The translations under genes were made by a program, and so were the position numbers. The notes under the pieces were generated by a model. It was not told the origin of the DNA and did not search any database. It saw only the letters and a list, made by a program, of their open reading frames with translations. This document shows positions 1 through 9,918 of a stretch of DNA of 64,000 bases, piece by piece (the first letter of the stretch is position 1; each line of letters opens with the position of its first letter). Source of the stretch: Flavobacteriales bacterium (GTDB taxonomy: Bacteria; Bacteroidota; Bacteroidia; Flavobacteriales_E; Vicingaceae). Where the stretch lies: positions 62,001 through 126,000 of the forward strand of contig JABAZP010000036.1 of the NCBI GenBank assembly GCA_018608405.1. The letters are read 5' to 3'.

Positions 1-284
1 TGAAGTCTTTTGCAAGAATTCACGAAACAAACTTGAAAAAACAAGGCATGTTAGGGTTAACTTTTGACAATGAGTCGGACTACGACAAGGTTTTAGAGGA
101 TGATACGTTCAATTTTATTGATTTAGAAGATTTTGCTCCAGACAAGCAGTTGACTCTAGAGTTGGTGCATGCAGATGGATCAAAAGATCAAGTAAAATTA
201 AACCATACCTACAACGCACAGCAAATTGGATGGTATAGAGCTGGTTCTGCTTTGAACATGATTCGCAAGTCAATCGTTGCTTAA
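1..284 (+). CDS. acn: Aconitate hydratase, C-terminal end (partial)
   Basis: This is the last ~93 codons of aconitase, which interconverts citrate and isocitrate in the TCA cycle. The reading frame is open from base 3 and the 5' part lies outside the window. The visible part is the end of the swivel domain, with the conserved segments RIHETNLKKQGM, LNHTYN, QIGWYRAGSALN. These match the mitochondrial/AcnA-type C-terminus (RAFARIHETN, FNETQIEWFRAGSALN) rather than AcnB. An ATG inside the fragment could be mistaken for a start, but the protein clearly continues upstream. It is followed after 16 bases by yqeY. sucC of the same cycle lies at 16.7 kb but is not linked to it. Confidence 0.93.
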   Translation, partial: KSFARIHETNLKKQGMLGLTFDNESDYDKVLEDDTFNFIDLEDFAPDKQLTLELVHADGSKDQVKLNHTYNAQQIGWYRAGSALNMIRKSIVA

Positions 285-300
285 GTTAAATAACATAAAC

Positions 301-750
301 ATGACATTAACAGAAAAAATCAACAGTGACCTTAAAGAGGCGATGAAAGCCAAAGACAAGGTTAAGCTAGAGTCATTACGAGCGATAAAATCAGCATTGC
401 TAGTTGCTGCAACCGAAAAAGGAGCCTCTGAGTCATCGGAAGAGTCGGAGTTAAAAATGTTGCAGAAGTTGGTTAAGCAACGCAAAGATGCCGCAACTAT
501 CTTTACAGAGCAAGGAAGAGATGATTTGGCTCAGCCAGAATTAGATCAAGTTGCCATCATCGAGGCTTATTTGCCAGAGCAAATGAGTGAAGATGAGGTG
601 AAGGCAATTGTTGATGCAGTGGTTGCTGAATCAGGTGCAACTTCCATTGCTGATATGGGAAAAGTGATGGGGATGGCAAACCAAAAATTGGCTGGAAAAG
701 CAGATGGTAAGTTGATTGCAGGTTTTGTAAAAGCTGCTTTGGCAGGTTAG
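301..750 (+). CDS. yqeY: GatB/YqeY domain protein
   Basis: A 149-residue stand-alone YqeY protein. The domain resembles the tRNA-binding tail of the amidotransferase subunit GatB, and the cellular role of the free form is not settled. Family features seen are an N-terminal helix with KINSDLKEAMKAKDK and LRAIKSAL, the central Q-x-RKDA motif (KLVKQRKDAATIF), and a C-terminal part with LPEQMSEDEV and MGKVMGM. The ATG at 301 is chosen. A TTG at 277 in the same frame would overlap the aconitase end and adds residues foreign to the family. A strong hairpin terminator follows at 779, so it may be the last gene of an aconitase transcript. Confidence 0.93.
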   Translation: MTLTEKINSDLKEAMKAKDKVKLESLRAIKSALLVAATEKGASESSEESELKMLQKLVKQRKDAATIFTEQGRDDLAQPELDQVAIIEAYLPEQMSEDEVKAIVDAVVAESGATSIADMGKVMGMANQKLAGKADGKLIAGFVKAALAG

Positions 751-778
751 AAACTCTGCTGTCACAATAGGTTAATTT

Positions 779-830
779 AAAACGCCTAATTTTAGTTCCT
801 TATAACTAGAATTAGGCGTTTTGATTTTTT
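779..830 (+). terminator. Rho-independent terminator after yqeY
   Basis: A perfect 13-bp inverted repeat (779-791 and 810-822, arm AAAACGCCTAATT) has an 18-base loop and is followed by a T-rich run. It stands 28 bases after the yqeY stop. The right arm overlaps the likely TTG start of comEC at 821. Confidence 0.8.
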
Positions 831-2818
831 GGAGCTCATTTCCTTTTGTACGATTGGTGATTCCATTTGGGGTCGGAATTTTTTTAGGTTTAAACTTTTC
901 GCTAGGGCTAACACCTGCAATTGTAGTATCTCTATTCGGTTTGTTAATCGGATTAGTGTTGCTTCATATATTTAATCGAAGTTTTAAGGCGAACTACGTC
1001 ACTGGGATACTAATTTCTACTCTTTTTATTGGCTTAGGTGTTGGTTATTCATCTATGCATACCATGCAAGAAACTCGAGGAGTTAATGACGTACCAACCA
1101 ATACAGTTTGGTTAGGTAAAGTTCAGTCAGTTAAACAAAAAGAAGGTAAAGCTCAATCATTAGTTGTTCAAATTCAAAAATTTAAGAAGAATGACTCGTG
1201 GGAAAATGTTGACTTTAAATTACTTGTCTATAACAAGGATAGCCTTTTTGATCCACATGTAGGAGATTTAATTGCCGGAGAAGGTAAGTTGGTTCCAACA
1301 ATGAGTCCGCAAAATCCTGCTCAGTTCAACTATCAGCGCTTTCTGGAGAGTAAGAATATCTATCTCACTAGTTTTGAAGATGAGTTTATAAAACTTAAGT
1401 CGAATAATTCACTTATTCGCTACGCTGAAATGGCTAGAGCTTCGATTATTCAAATATATAAGGAGCTTAAAATCACTGATAATAATTTGGCCGTATTGGT
1501 TGCGCTAACACTGGGAGATAAATCGTATCTGGACGCTGAACTGCAACAGCAATATGCAGGAGCAGGAGCCATGCACATTTTAGCAGTTTCAGGTTTGCAT
1601 GTGGGGATTGTATTTTTAATCTTCAACTTTTTATTGAGTAAGTTGCCTGATGGGTTGAGTTATAGAATTATTCAGACCGTTACCTTGCTTTTGGTTATTT
1701 GGGCGTTCGCCTTTTTAGCTGGTTTGTCCCCTTCAGTTCAGCGAGCAGGTTGGATGTTTTCTTTTGTTATTATTTCTAAGTTATTGAAGCGCAACTCGAA
1801 TGTTTTAAATTCTATCGCAGTGTCAGCATTCCTGCTGTTGCTGCTAGACCCCAATAACTTATTTCAAGTGGGTTTCCAACTTTCGTACTCAGCTGTTATC
1901 GGAATCGTTTTAATTCATCCGGTAGTGTATAAGCTGTTGTATTGGCCTAATTGGCTTATGGATAAAGTATGGAGTTTGTTGGTTGTGTCTTTTGCTGCTC
2001 AAATTGCTACACTGCCGTTTACGCTAGCATACTTCCATCAGTTTCCAAACTACTTCCTAGTTGCCAACCTTTTGGTTATCCCTTTAGCTTTTGGAATTGT
2101 GCTGGGTTCCGTCATTATCGTTTGCCTGTTTCTGTTGTTTAACTCAGACTTATACCTTGCATCAATTTTAGATTGGTTATTAACTGCTCTGAACGAATCT
2201 ATTCTATTTGTTACAGCAATTCCGGAGGCAATGTCAGTAGGAATTTGGATGAGTGAGCTATCTATCCTTTTTCTTATCGGTGCGATTATATCCTTCTTGA
2301 TCTTTATTTACCACAAAGCAGGTAAAGCATTTGTTCTTGTATTGTGTTTTATAATTGGAATACAAATCACTGAGCTACTTGCTACTTATGAAGCATTGCA
2401 AACCAAACAAATAACATTTTATGCTTTTAAAAATCCAGCTTGGAGTTTTATTAAGGGAAGAACTGCTGAGATTTATTTAGTAGAAGGAGTAAGTGATTAT
2501 GACAAAAAAATTGTAAATGATCATATGAATTTAACTGGGGTGAATGAACTAAAGTGGGACACTATTGAAGAGGCGACAAGTAAAGTGCTTTCAATTGGCA
2601 ATAAATCAATGTTGTTATTTCCGGAACCTGAAGTTGAGCAGGTGTTGCAAGCAACGGTTGATATTGTAGTTCCAAGTAGCAACTCAGAGCTATCGGCAAT
2701 GGATAAAACTATGGTGTTGGACTATTTTTATAGGAGTTCAGAAGAATTGACACTTCTAGAGCAGAATTCGAATTATTACAACTTTCGAAAAGATAATGCT
2801 TTTATAATATCATTTTAG
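821..2818 (+). CDS. comEC: ComEC/Rec2 family DNA-uptake channel protein
   Basis: A 665-residue polytopic membrane protein of the ComEC/Rec2 family, the presumed inner-membrane channel for transforming DNA. It has N-terminal hydrophobic segments (roughly residues 10-70), a soluble OB-like DUF4131 region (about 85-185), and then the competence domain. That domain has the family signature AGAGAMHILAVSGLHVGIV (about 246-264), GLSPSVQRAGWMF and FQVGFQLSYSAV, followed by many membrane helices. The C-terminus is short and lacks the metallo-beta-lactamase domain of Bacillus ComEC, as is usual in Bacteroidota. No ATG fits the N-terminus. TTG at 821 keeps the conserved W-x3-PFVRLVIPF start and lies inside the preceding terminator hairpin. 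Confidence 0.9.
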   Translation: MIFWSSFPFVRLVIPFGVGIFLGLNFSLGLTPAIVVSLFGLLIGLVLLHIFNRSFKANYVTGILISTLFIGLGVGYSSMHTMQETRGVNDVPTNTVWLGKVQSVKQKEGKAQSLVVQIQKFKKNDSWENVDFKLLVYNKDSLFDPHVGDLIAGEGKLVPTMSPQNPAQFNYQRFLESKNIYLTSFEDEFIKLKSNNSLIRYAEMARASIIQIYKELKITDNNLAVLVALTLGDKSYLDAELQQQYAGAGAMHILAVSGLHVGIVFLIFNFLLSKLPDGLSYRIIQTVTLLLVIWAFAFLAGLSPSVQRAGWMFSFVIISKLLKRNSNVLNSIAVSAFLLLLLDPNNLFQVGFQLSYSAVIGIVLIHPVVYKLLYWPNWLMDKVWSLLVVSFAAQIATLPFTLAYFHQFPNYFLVANLLVIPLAFGIVLGSVIIVCLFLLFNSDLYLASILDWLLTALNESILFVTAIPEAMSVGIWMSELSILFLIGAIISFLIFIYHKAGKAFVLVLCFIIGIQITELLATYEALQTKQITFYAFKNPAWSFIKGRTAEIYLVEGVSDYDKKIVNDHMNLTGVNELKWDTIEEATSKVLSIGNKSMLLFPEPEVEQVLQATVDIVVPSSNSELSAMDKTMVLDYFYRSSEELTLLEQNSNYYNFRKDNAFIISF

Positions 2819-2902
2819 TAGTAAGCTAGGCGACATTAGACGAGTCAACGAACAAAGATTAAGGCGTTATAGTTATCTTTATGTTCTTAAAATAACCTGT
2901 AG

Positions 2903-5900
2903 ATGAAATTTTCTTTAACTTTTACTGCCATTTTATTGGCGGCGAACTTGGTTTTTGCTGGCCAAAACTCTCAATACCAAATAACAAAACAAAGACTCTC
3001 TCTTGAGTCTAGTAATATTCCGACATATATTGAATATTCTAGTGAAAAAAGACCTGCTCCTGCTGAGTTAAAAGGTCTCTTTCAGAATTACTGGAAAGGA
3101 GTAAAAGGGTTTGATTTCGTAGAAATTGGACAAGAGGTTGATCAAATAGGCTTTACCCACATTAGATATGAACAAACGTATAATGGAGTGCCGATAGAAT
3201 TTGCGGAATGGATTGTTCACATCAAGAACAATGAAATATATTCGATGAATGGGAAGTTGGTAGATCGAATTCCTGGGTCAACTCAGAACTCAATTTCTAA
3301 AAAGGCTGCTTTTTCTGCCGCAAAGAGATACGTAGGAGCCAAAAAATACAAATGGGAAATTCCTGCTGAAGAAAAGCATTTGAAGCTTGAAACAGGTAAT
3401 CCTTTTTCAACTTATTATCCTGCTCCAGAAATGAAATACATCGGGAAGTCAATGGATTTAAATCCCGGAGATTTACGTTTGACATATAAGTTTAATGTAT
3501 ACGCTCAAGAGCCTTTAAGTAGGCAAGAGATCTACGTTGATGCTTCCACTGGAGATGTGGTTTTTGTCAATAATTTAATTCATACTGCGAACACAACCGG
3601 AACGGCACAAACTGCTTACAGCGGAACACAGACCATAAAAGTTGACAGTTTAGCGTCAAACTCATTTCGATTAAGGCAAACGATTAATGGAAATGGTGTG
3701 AACACTTTCAACATGTTGAGGGGAACGAGTTACGCTAATTCAGTAGACTTTACAGATGCAGATAACAACTGGAATAATGTGAATGCTTTGAGAGATCAAT
3801 ATGCTACAGATGCGCATTGGGGTGCGGAGAATACACACGAATATTTTCTAGTGAAATTTGGCCGAAATTCAATTAACAACAATGGCTTTACCTTGAACAG
3901 TTACCTGCATTACTCAGTAAATTTTAATAATGCATTTTGGGATGGGCAGCGAATGACTTATGGAGATGGTTCAGGAACATTCACCCCTCTAGTTTCATTG
4001 GATATTGCAAGTCATGAAATTACCCATGGATTGACAACCTTTACCGCTAATTTGATCTATGCAAACGAATCAGGGGCATTGAATGAATCTTTTTCAGATA
4101 TTTTCGGAGCGGCTGTAGAGTTTTTCGCTCGACCGAATAGAGCAAATTGGTTATTGGGAGAAGATATTGGTGGAGCGTTTCGTTCGCTTTCAAATCCACG
4201 TCAATACGGAGATCCAGATACCTACGATGGAACCAACTGGAGACCAACCATAGGCTGTATTCCAACTGCAAATAACGATCGATGTGGTGTTCACTCAAAT
4301 TCTGGTGTTCAGAATAAGTGGTTCTACCTATTAACAGTTGGTGGCTCAGGTACCAATACAGCGCCAACACAACAAACGTATAGTGTAGCTGGCTTAGGCA
4401 TTGATACAGCAGCGGCAATTGCATTTAGAAACTTAACTGTTTACTTAACGCAGTCATCAAACTTTGCCGATGCACGATTTTATTCCATTCAATCGGCAAT
4501 TGATTTGTACGGAGCTTGTTCACCGCAGCACATATCCGTTGTAAATGCATGGCATGCAGTTGGAGTTGGAGCCGCTTATACTCCCGGAGTCTCTTCTGAT
4601 TTTACCGCAAGTGTAACTCAAGCTTGCTCGCCAGTTTTGTCAACAACATTTACAAATAGCTCGAACAACGCGACAAATTTCACTTGGAATTTTGGAGATG
4701 GTTCGTTTAGCACAGCTAGAGAACCTTCTCACAACTACATTACCTACGGTCAGTTTGATGTTTCCTTAATTGCTGATGGTGGTGCCTGCGGAACAGATAC
4801 AATTCTAAAAACTGCGTACATCGACGTGGACAGCGCAAATGCATGTGTTATTATTCTTAACAATAACAGAAATTCTACTGAAACAGAATGTTCAGGTAAA
4901 ATTTTCGATAGCGGCGGGAATTCGGACTACGGGCCAAATGAAACAGGAACCATCACAATTAGTCCGACTAATGCCGCTAGTGTTACTTTAACTTTTCCAT
5001 TTTTTGATATAGAAAGCGGTTCTTCAGGTACTTTGTGTGATTATGATGTATTAAGAGTATTTGATGGACCAAGTATCACCGCACCACTTTTAGGTGAGTA
5101 TTGCAATAACAATTTACCTCCATCAATTACATCAACTAGAGGTTCAATCACCATTCAATTTGAATCAGATGGAGCTGTGGAAGAGGCTGGTTTTGAAATA
5201 GATTGGAGTTGCAATTATCCTTCTACTTCGCCAACTACAGATTTTACAATTAGCGAGACTGCTACTTGTGACGGAGAAATTGTATTTGCCGACATTTCAA
5301 CGCAATTACCAACCAATTGGTCATGGGATTTTGGAGATGGGAATACTTCAAACCAACAAAATCCAACTCACTATTACACCACCAACGGGACTTATTCTGT
5401 TAAACTAGTAGCCTCAAATGCATTTGGAACAGATTCAACAACAAAATCGAATATTGTTACAGTAACAAGGCCCGCGGGTCCTAATGTTGCAAATGATTCA
5501 ATTTGTGTAGGTCAGTCGGCTACGTTCTCTGCTTCAGCTTCAGGAGCTGTAAATTGGTACGCTGCTGAATTTGGAGGAAGTTCAATTGCAACCGGGAACA
5601 CTTATTCAATTCCGAATGTAACGACAAATACTCAAGTATGGGCGGAGAACTCAATCATTGCTCCAATTCAAACGGTTGGTCCGGCTACTAATACTATAGG
5701 AGGAGGAGCTAATTTTACCGGGAATCAACACCTAATTTTCGATGTATTGGACAGGATTGAACTAGTTTCAGTTAGAGTTTATGCTGCAAATTCTGGCAAT
5801 AGAACAATTGAGTTGAGAGATGCCAATGGAACCGTATTGCAATCAGTATCTAGATTTGTTCCTTCAGGAGCGTTCCGAGTTAATTTGAATTTTCAAATCG

Positions 5901-6409
5901 ATCCGGGAACGGACTATCAATTAGGTATTCCACAAGGGATTCAGCCTAATCTATACCGAAACAATAGTGGAACGAATTATCCTTATACCATTGCCAACAA
6001 GGTTTCAATAAAAAGAAGTAGTGCGGGTTCAAACCCTGTCGGATTTTACTATTTCTTCTACAATTGGCGAGTTAAAAGTCCGGATTGTTCAAGTCCCAGA
6101 GTTCCTGTAAATGCAATTGTAGATACCACCTGTAATATAACGGCTGTAAAAGAAATGGTAGAGGAATTAAATGATTTTCAAATTTATCCAAACCCGGCAA
6201 AAAATAGGTTTACGATTGAAGCGGGTACAGAAAGCATAGAACAGATTAGAGTTTTAGATTTGTCAGGTAAATTAGTTTACAATGGTCTAAACAGTAACAT
6301 GGAATCAAAACTTTTTGTAAACAGTGCAAACTGGGAGTCAGGAGTTTACTTTATTCAAATTTACACTGAAAGTGAAATTTTTCACCAAAAAGTTGTTGTA
6401 ACAAGATAA
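2903..6409 (+). CDS. Secreted M4 (thermolysin-like) metallopeptidase with T9SS sorting domain, copy 1
   Basis: A 1168-residue secreted zinc endopeptidase. Order: signal peptide (1-19), FTP/PepSY propeptide (about 25-220), M4 catalytic domain (about 235-400), M4 C-terminal domain (to about 565), PKD (about 575-650), CUB-like domain with paired cysteines (about 655-770), second PKD (about 780-855), Ig-like and unassigned beta regions, and a type A sorting domain (about 1090-1168) beginning IYPNPAKNRF. Zinc site: HEITH at 371-375 with the third ligand in GALNESFSD (Glu395), the same 20-residue spacing as thermolysin His146-Glu166. The catalytic His of GVHSNSGVQNKWF is also present. It should be secreted through the type IX system encoded at 50.6-56.4 kb. 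A close paralogue begins 4 bases downstream. Confidence 0.95.
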   Translation: MKFSLTFTAILLAANLVFAGQNSQYQITKQRLSLESSNIPTYIEYSSEKRPAPAELKGLFQNYWKGVKGFDFVEIGQEVDQIGFTHIRYEQTYNGVPIEFAEWIVHIKNNEIYSMNGKLVDRIPGSTQNSISKKAAFSAAKRYVGAKKYKWEIPAEEKHLKLETGNPFSTYYPAPEMKYIGKSMDLNPGDLRLTYKFNVYAQEPLSRQEIYVDASTGDVVFVNNLIHTANTTGTAQTAYSGTQTIKVDSLASNSFRLRQTINGNGVNTFNMLRGTSYANSVDFTDADNNWNNVNALRDQYATDAHWGAENTHEYFLVKFGRNSINNNGFTLNSYLHYSVNFNNAFWDGQRMTYGDGSGTFTPLVSLDIASHEITHGLTTFTANLIYANESGALNESFSDIFGAAVEFFARPNRANWLLGEDIGGAFRSLSNPRQYGDPDTYDGTNWRPTIGCIPTANNDRCGVHSNSGVQNKWFYLLTVGGSGTNTAPTQQTYSVAGLGIDTAAAIAFRNLTVYLTQSSNFADARFYSIQSAIDLYGACSPQHISVVNAWHAVGVGAAYTPGVSSDFTASVTQACSPVLSTTFTNSSNNATNFTWNFGDGSFSTAREPSHNYITYGQFDVSLIADGGACGTDTILKTAYIDVDSANACVIILNNNRNSTETECSGKIFDSGGNSDYGPNETGTITISPTNAASVTLTFPFFDIESGSSGTLCDYDVLRVFDGPSITAPLLGEYCNNNLPPSITSTRGSITIQFESDGAVEEAGFEIDWSCNYPSTSPTTDFTISETATCDGEIVFADISTQLPTNWSWDFGDGNTSNQQNPTHYYTTNGTYSVKLVASNAFGTDSTTKSNIVTVTRPAGPNVANDSICVGQSATFSASASGAVNWYAAEFGGSSIATGNTYSIPNVTTNTQVWAENSIIAPIQTVGPATNTIGGGANFTGNQHLIFDVLDRIELVSVRVYAANSGNRTIELRDANGTVLQSVSRFVPSGAFRVNLNFQIDPGTDYQLGIPQGIQPNLYRNNSGTNYPYTIANKVSIKRSSAGSNPVGFYYFFYNWRVKSPDCSSPRVPVNAIVDTTCNITAVKEMVEELNDFQIYPNPAKNRFTIEAGTESIEQIRVLDLSGKLVYNGLNSNMESKLFVNSANWESGVYFIQIYTESEIFHQKVVVTR

Positions 6410-6413
6410 GCAG

Positions 6414-9400
6414 ATGAAGAAAATAGTATTAAGTCTAATTTTAGCTTGTTCACTTGGTGCGCAGGCTCAATTTTCAATATTGAATGGAAACGCAGCAGAT
6501 GCTGTTTTCTCTGGCGCCACGCAGGTTAAAGTAGAAGAAGGAAATTCTTTTCCTTCGTATATTGAGTTAGACCCTCAGGCGAACCTCTCCGAGGAATTAT
6601 TCTTTTCAATTCTACAGGATCAAATTCTACCTTCAAACAAGTTCAGTTTTCGTTTATTGAATTCAAACTCTGATCAGTTGGGATTCGAGCACAAACGTTA
6701 CAGAATGTATTATGACCGAGTTGAAGTGGCTTATTCAAGCCTATCAGTGCACATTCGAGAGGGTGCTGTTACCTCAAGTTCTGGGAATATTAATGCGATA
6801 GTACCTTCAATAGAATTGCCTTCATTAACAGAAGAGACGGCCCAATCAAGTGCTTTGAACTTTGTTGGTGCTAGTGAATTCATGTGGGAAATTGACAAGC
6901 CTTCAAACCATATAGAAAGTGAGTTTTACCCAATGGGTAAACTGATGTATTTACCAAATTATTTTGAAGGGAATAATACGCTAACATTGACATATGCCTT
7001 TAACGTTTATGCAAGTCAGCCACTAAGTAGAGAATTGATATTTGTAAATGCACAAAACGGAACTATTCAATTTCAAGAGAACTTACTTCATACTGGAGGC
7101 GGTTCAAAAGGAACTGCAGTAACTGCTTACATTGATACTCAAGAAGTTGTGACAGATAGTTTAACCGGATTTTTTCGATTAAGAGACTCAACTCGAGGAA
7201 CAGCGATTGTTACCTTAAACTCATTAACGCAAAGAAATTATACGGGAGCGGTAGATTTTATTGATTCTAATAACTTTTGGAATAACATCAATGCGAGCCG
7301 CGACGAATATGCAACAGATGCACATTGGGGAACCGAAGCAACATACGACTACCTGTTGAATGTTCACAACAGAAATAGTATAGATAATAATGGTTTCCCG
7401 CTTGTAAGTTATGTTCACTACGATCAAAATTATGCGAATGCTTTTTGGAATGGAACTGTAATGACCTACGGAGATGGGAATAGTACTTCGTCTTTGAGTA
7501 ATCCGCTGGTTTCTTTAGATATTGTTGCACATGAAGTAACACATGGTTTAACAGATTACACGTCAGATTTAATTTATGCAAATGAATCTGGTGCTTTAAA
7601 TGAGTCGTTTAGTGATATTTTTGGGACTGCTTTGGAGTTTTATGCAAGGCCTACTAGAGCGAATTGGCTTATTGGTGAAGATGTTGGGGGAGCGATTAGG
7701 AGTATGTCTAATCCGAATAGCTTTGGACATCCCGATACATATGAAGGACAGAGTTGGAGACAAACAAAAGGATGCATTCCAACAGGAAATAACGATAGGT
7801 GTGGAGTTCACTCGAATAGTGGCGTTCAAAACTATTGGTTTTACTTGTTGACAAATGGTGGAACTGGAGTGAATGATGCAACGGATAGTTTTACGGTAGT
7901 TGGACTGGGAATAAATAAGGCTGAAAAAATAGCGTTTAGAAACCTGACGGTTTATTTGAATCCATCCTCAAATCACGACGAGGCGAGATTTTATGCAATT
8001 AAATCTGCCATCGATTTATATGGAGCATGTTCGCCTGAAGTTGAGGCTACAACCAATGCTTGGTATGCTGTAGGAGTTGGAGCAGAATATGTAAATGCTG
8101 TCTCTGCTTCATTTTCGGCGGTTCAAGATACTGCGTTTTGTTATTCCCCTGTTACTTTAGATTTTGTTAGCGAAGGTTCAAACATTGCGGACTTTATATG
8201 GGATTTTGGAAATGGCGATACTAGTTCCCTAAGAAACCCAACAACCACCTATTTGGCGCAAGGAACGTATGACGTGCAGTTAATTGGCGATGGGGGTACC
8301 TGTGGTTCAGATACAGTTCTTAAAACCTCATACGTAATCATAGATACAAGCAGCGTGCCGTGCTCTCATACTCTGGATAATTTGGTTAATGCTAACTTGA
8401 CAGATTGTAGAGGTAGATTGTTTGATTCAGGTGGTTTTGGTGCTAGCTACGGTTCAAACGAAAGTGGCTCAGTCACAATTTCTGTTGCATCAGCAGACTA
8501 TATTGAGTTGGACTTTTCTCGTTTAGACGTAGAAGCGGGTACTGGGTTTAACTGTAATCGAGATTTTATAGAAGTTTATGATGGGCCTTCACTAGACGCT
8601 CCTTTGATTGGTCGTTATTGTAAGAATTTCCCACCAGTAAATAACATGGTTGTAAGCAGTTCAAATGAAGTTACTATAAGAATGATTTCCGATAATGTGG
8701 CAACTGGAGCTGGATTTATAATCAATTGGGATTGTAAAACGGCAGTAACAGCTCCTATAGCTGATTTCTCAGTAAATGCAGACACCACCTGTACAGGAAA
8801 CGTTACGTTTAGAAATAGATCGACTGAAGGGTATTCATCTGCTTTATGGAATTTTGGCGACGGCACTACATCTACAGATTACCACCAAAGCCACAACTAC
8901 TATGCTGATGGAACCCTTAGTGTGAGCTTAACGGTCACAAATAGTCAAGGATCTAATACCATCACCAAAACAAATGTTGTAACGGTAACAAAATTAAGTA
9001 GTCCAAGTGTTGTTGGCGATACCGTTTGTGTTGGAGCACAAGCTGGAATTAAGGTAAATGTTGCATCTACCGGTGTTTGGTATCGGGATACAACGGCAAG
9101 TTCAATTTTTACCGGAGATTCACTGAGCATATTCGGTTTACGAAGTGACACTATTCTTTATGTTAAAGAAGTCAGTGATAATCCTACCTTCTCTGGTGGT
9201 CCGTTAAACAATATCGGCTCTGGATCATATTCTTCTAGCAATGATTACATGACGTTTGACGTACATAAACCGATTCTTTTGCGAACGATGATTCTATTTT
9301 CCAATAAGGCGGCTACACGAAGAATGGATATCTGGAATAATCAAGGAGAGTTGGTCGTTTCAAAAGACATCTATGTGCCATCGAGTCCACTAAGGGTCAA

Positions 9401-9917
9401 TATTAATATCGAATTGCAACCTGATTCAAACTATAGAGTTTCATTTAGCGATAGAGACATTAGCTTATACAGAAATTCCACTGGGGCAGCATACCCTTAC
9501 ACTATTTCTAATTTAGTAACCATAAAGGGTTCGAATAATGGAAATAGTTATCCTTATTTTTACCGCTGGGGTGTTTCAGAATTGCCTTGTGAAAGTAATT
9601 TTGTGACAGCTAAAGCGGTGATTGATACAACTTGCAGCCTTGTGGGTATTCAAGATAATCAATTGGTACAAGATCAGGTTTCAATTCGACCAAACCCGTT
9701 CACCAATGATTTAACAGTTGATTATAACTTTAGTAATGATACTCCTTCAGATTTTATTATTCGGTCCACTAGTGGGCAAGAGGTCTTTCGTAAAAATAAA
9801 ATTCAATCCACTGGTGTTGAAGTAATTGATTTAAGTTTCTTGTCAAAAGGAGTTTACATTTTTACTGTAATTACCGAGGATAAAGTTCAAACACATAAAA
9901 TAATTAAGTCAAATTAA
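6414..9917 (+). CDS. Secreted M4 metallopeptidase with T9SS sorting domain, copy 2
   Basis: A 1167-residue paralogue of the preceding gene with the same domain order: signal peptide, propeptide, M4 catalytic and C-terminal domains, PKD, CUB-like, PKD, Ig-like region and T9SS type A sorting domain (IRPNPFTNDLTVDYNF near the end). Zinc site HEVTH is at 373-377, with GALNESFSD supplying the third ligand, and RCGVHSNSGVQNYWFYL retains the catalytic His, so both copies look active. Only 4 bases separate it from copy 1, so they are probably co-transcribed. Divergence is strongest in the propeptide and in the C-terminal modules. An ancient tandem duplication is the simplest origin (inference). Confidence 0.95.
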   Translation: MKKIVLSLILACSLGAQAQFSILNGNAADAVFSGATQVKVEEGNSFPSYIELDPQANLSEELFFSILQDQILPSNKFSFRLLNSNSDQLGFEHKRYRMYYDRVEVAYSSLSVHIREGAVTSSSGNINAIVPSIELPSLTEETAQSSALNFVGASEFMWEIDKPSNHIESEFYPMGKLMYLPNYFEGNNTLTLTYAFNVYASQPLSRELIFVNAQNGTIQFQENLLHTGGGSKGTAVTAYIDTQEVVTDSLTGFFRLRDSTRGTAIVTLNSLTQRNYTGAVDFIDSNNFWNNINASRDEYATDAHWGTEATYDYLLNVHNRNSIDNNGFPLVSYVHYDQNYANAFWNGTVMTYGDGNSTSSLSNPLVSLDIVAHEVTHGLTDYTSDLIYANESGALNESFSDIFGTALEFYARPTRANWLIGEDVGGAIRSMSNPNSFGHPDTYEGQSWRQTKGCIPTGNNDRCGVHSNSGVQNYWFYLLTNGGTGVNDATDSFTVVGLGINKAEKIAFRNLTVYLNPSSNHDEARFYAIKSAIDLYGACSPEVEATTNAWYAVGVGAEYVNAVSASFSAVQDTAFCYSPVTLDFVSEGSNIADFIWDFGNGDTSSLRNPTTTYLAQGTYDVQLIGDGGTCGSDTVLKTSYVIIDTSSVPCSHTLDNLVNANLTDCRGRLFDSGGFGASYGSNESGSVTISVASADYIELDFSRLDVEAGTGFNCNRDFIEVYDGPSLDAPLIGRYCKNFPPVNNMVVSSSNEVTIRMISDNVATGAGFIINWDCKTAVTAPIADFSVNADTTCTGNVTFRNRSTEGYSSALWNFGDGTTSTDYHQSHNYYADGTLSVSLTVTNSQGSNTITKTNVVTVTKLSSPSVVGDTVCVGAQAGIKVNVASTGVWYRDTTASSIFTGDSLSIFGLRSDTILYVKEVSDNPTFSGGPLNNIGSGSYSSSNDYMTFDVHKPILLRTMILFSNKAATRRMDIWNNQGELVVSKDIYVPSSPLRVNINIELQPDSNYRVSFSDRDISLYRNSTGAAYPYTISNLVTIKGSNNGNSYPYFYRWGVSELPCESNFVTAKAVIDTTCSLVGIQDNQLVQDQVSIRPNPFTNDLTVDYNFSNDTPSDFIIRSTSGQEVFRKNKIQSTGVEVIDLSFLSKGVYIFTVITEDKVQTHKIIKSN

Positions 9918-9918
9918 T

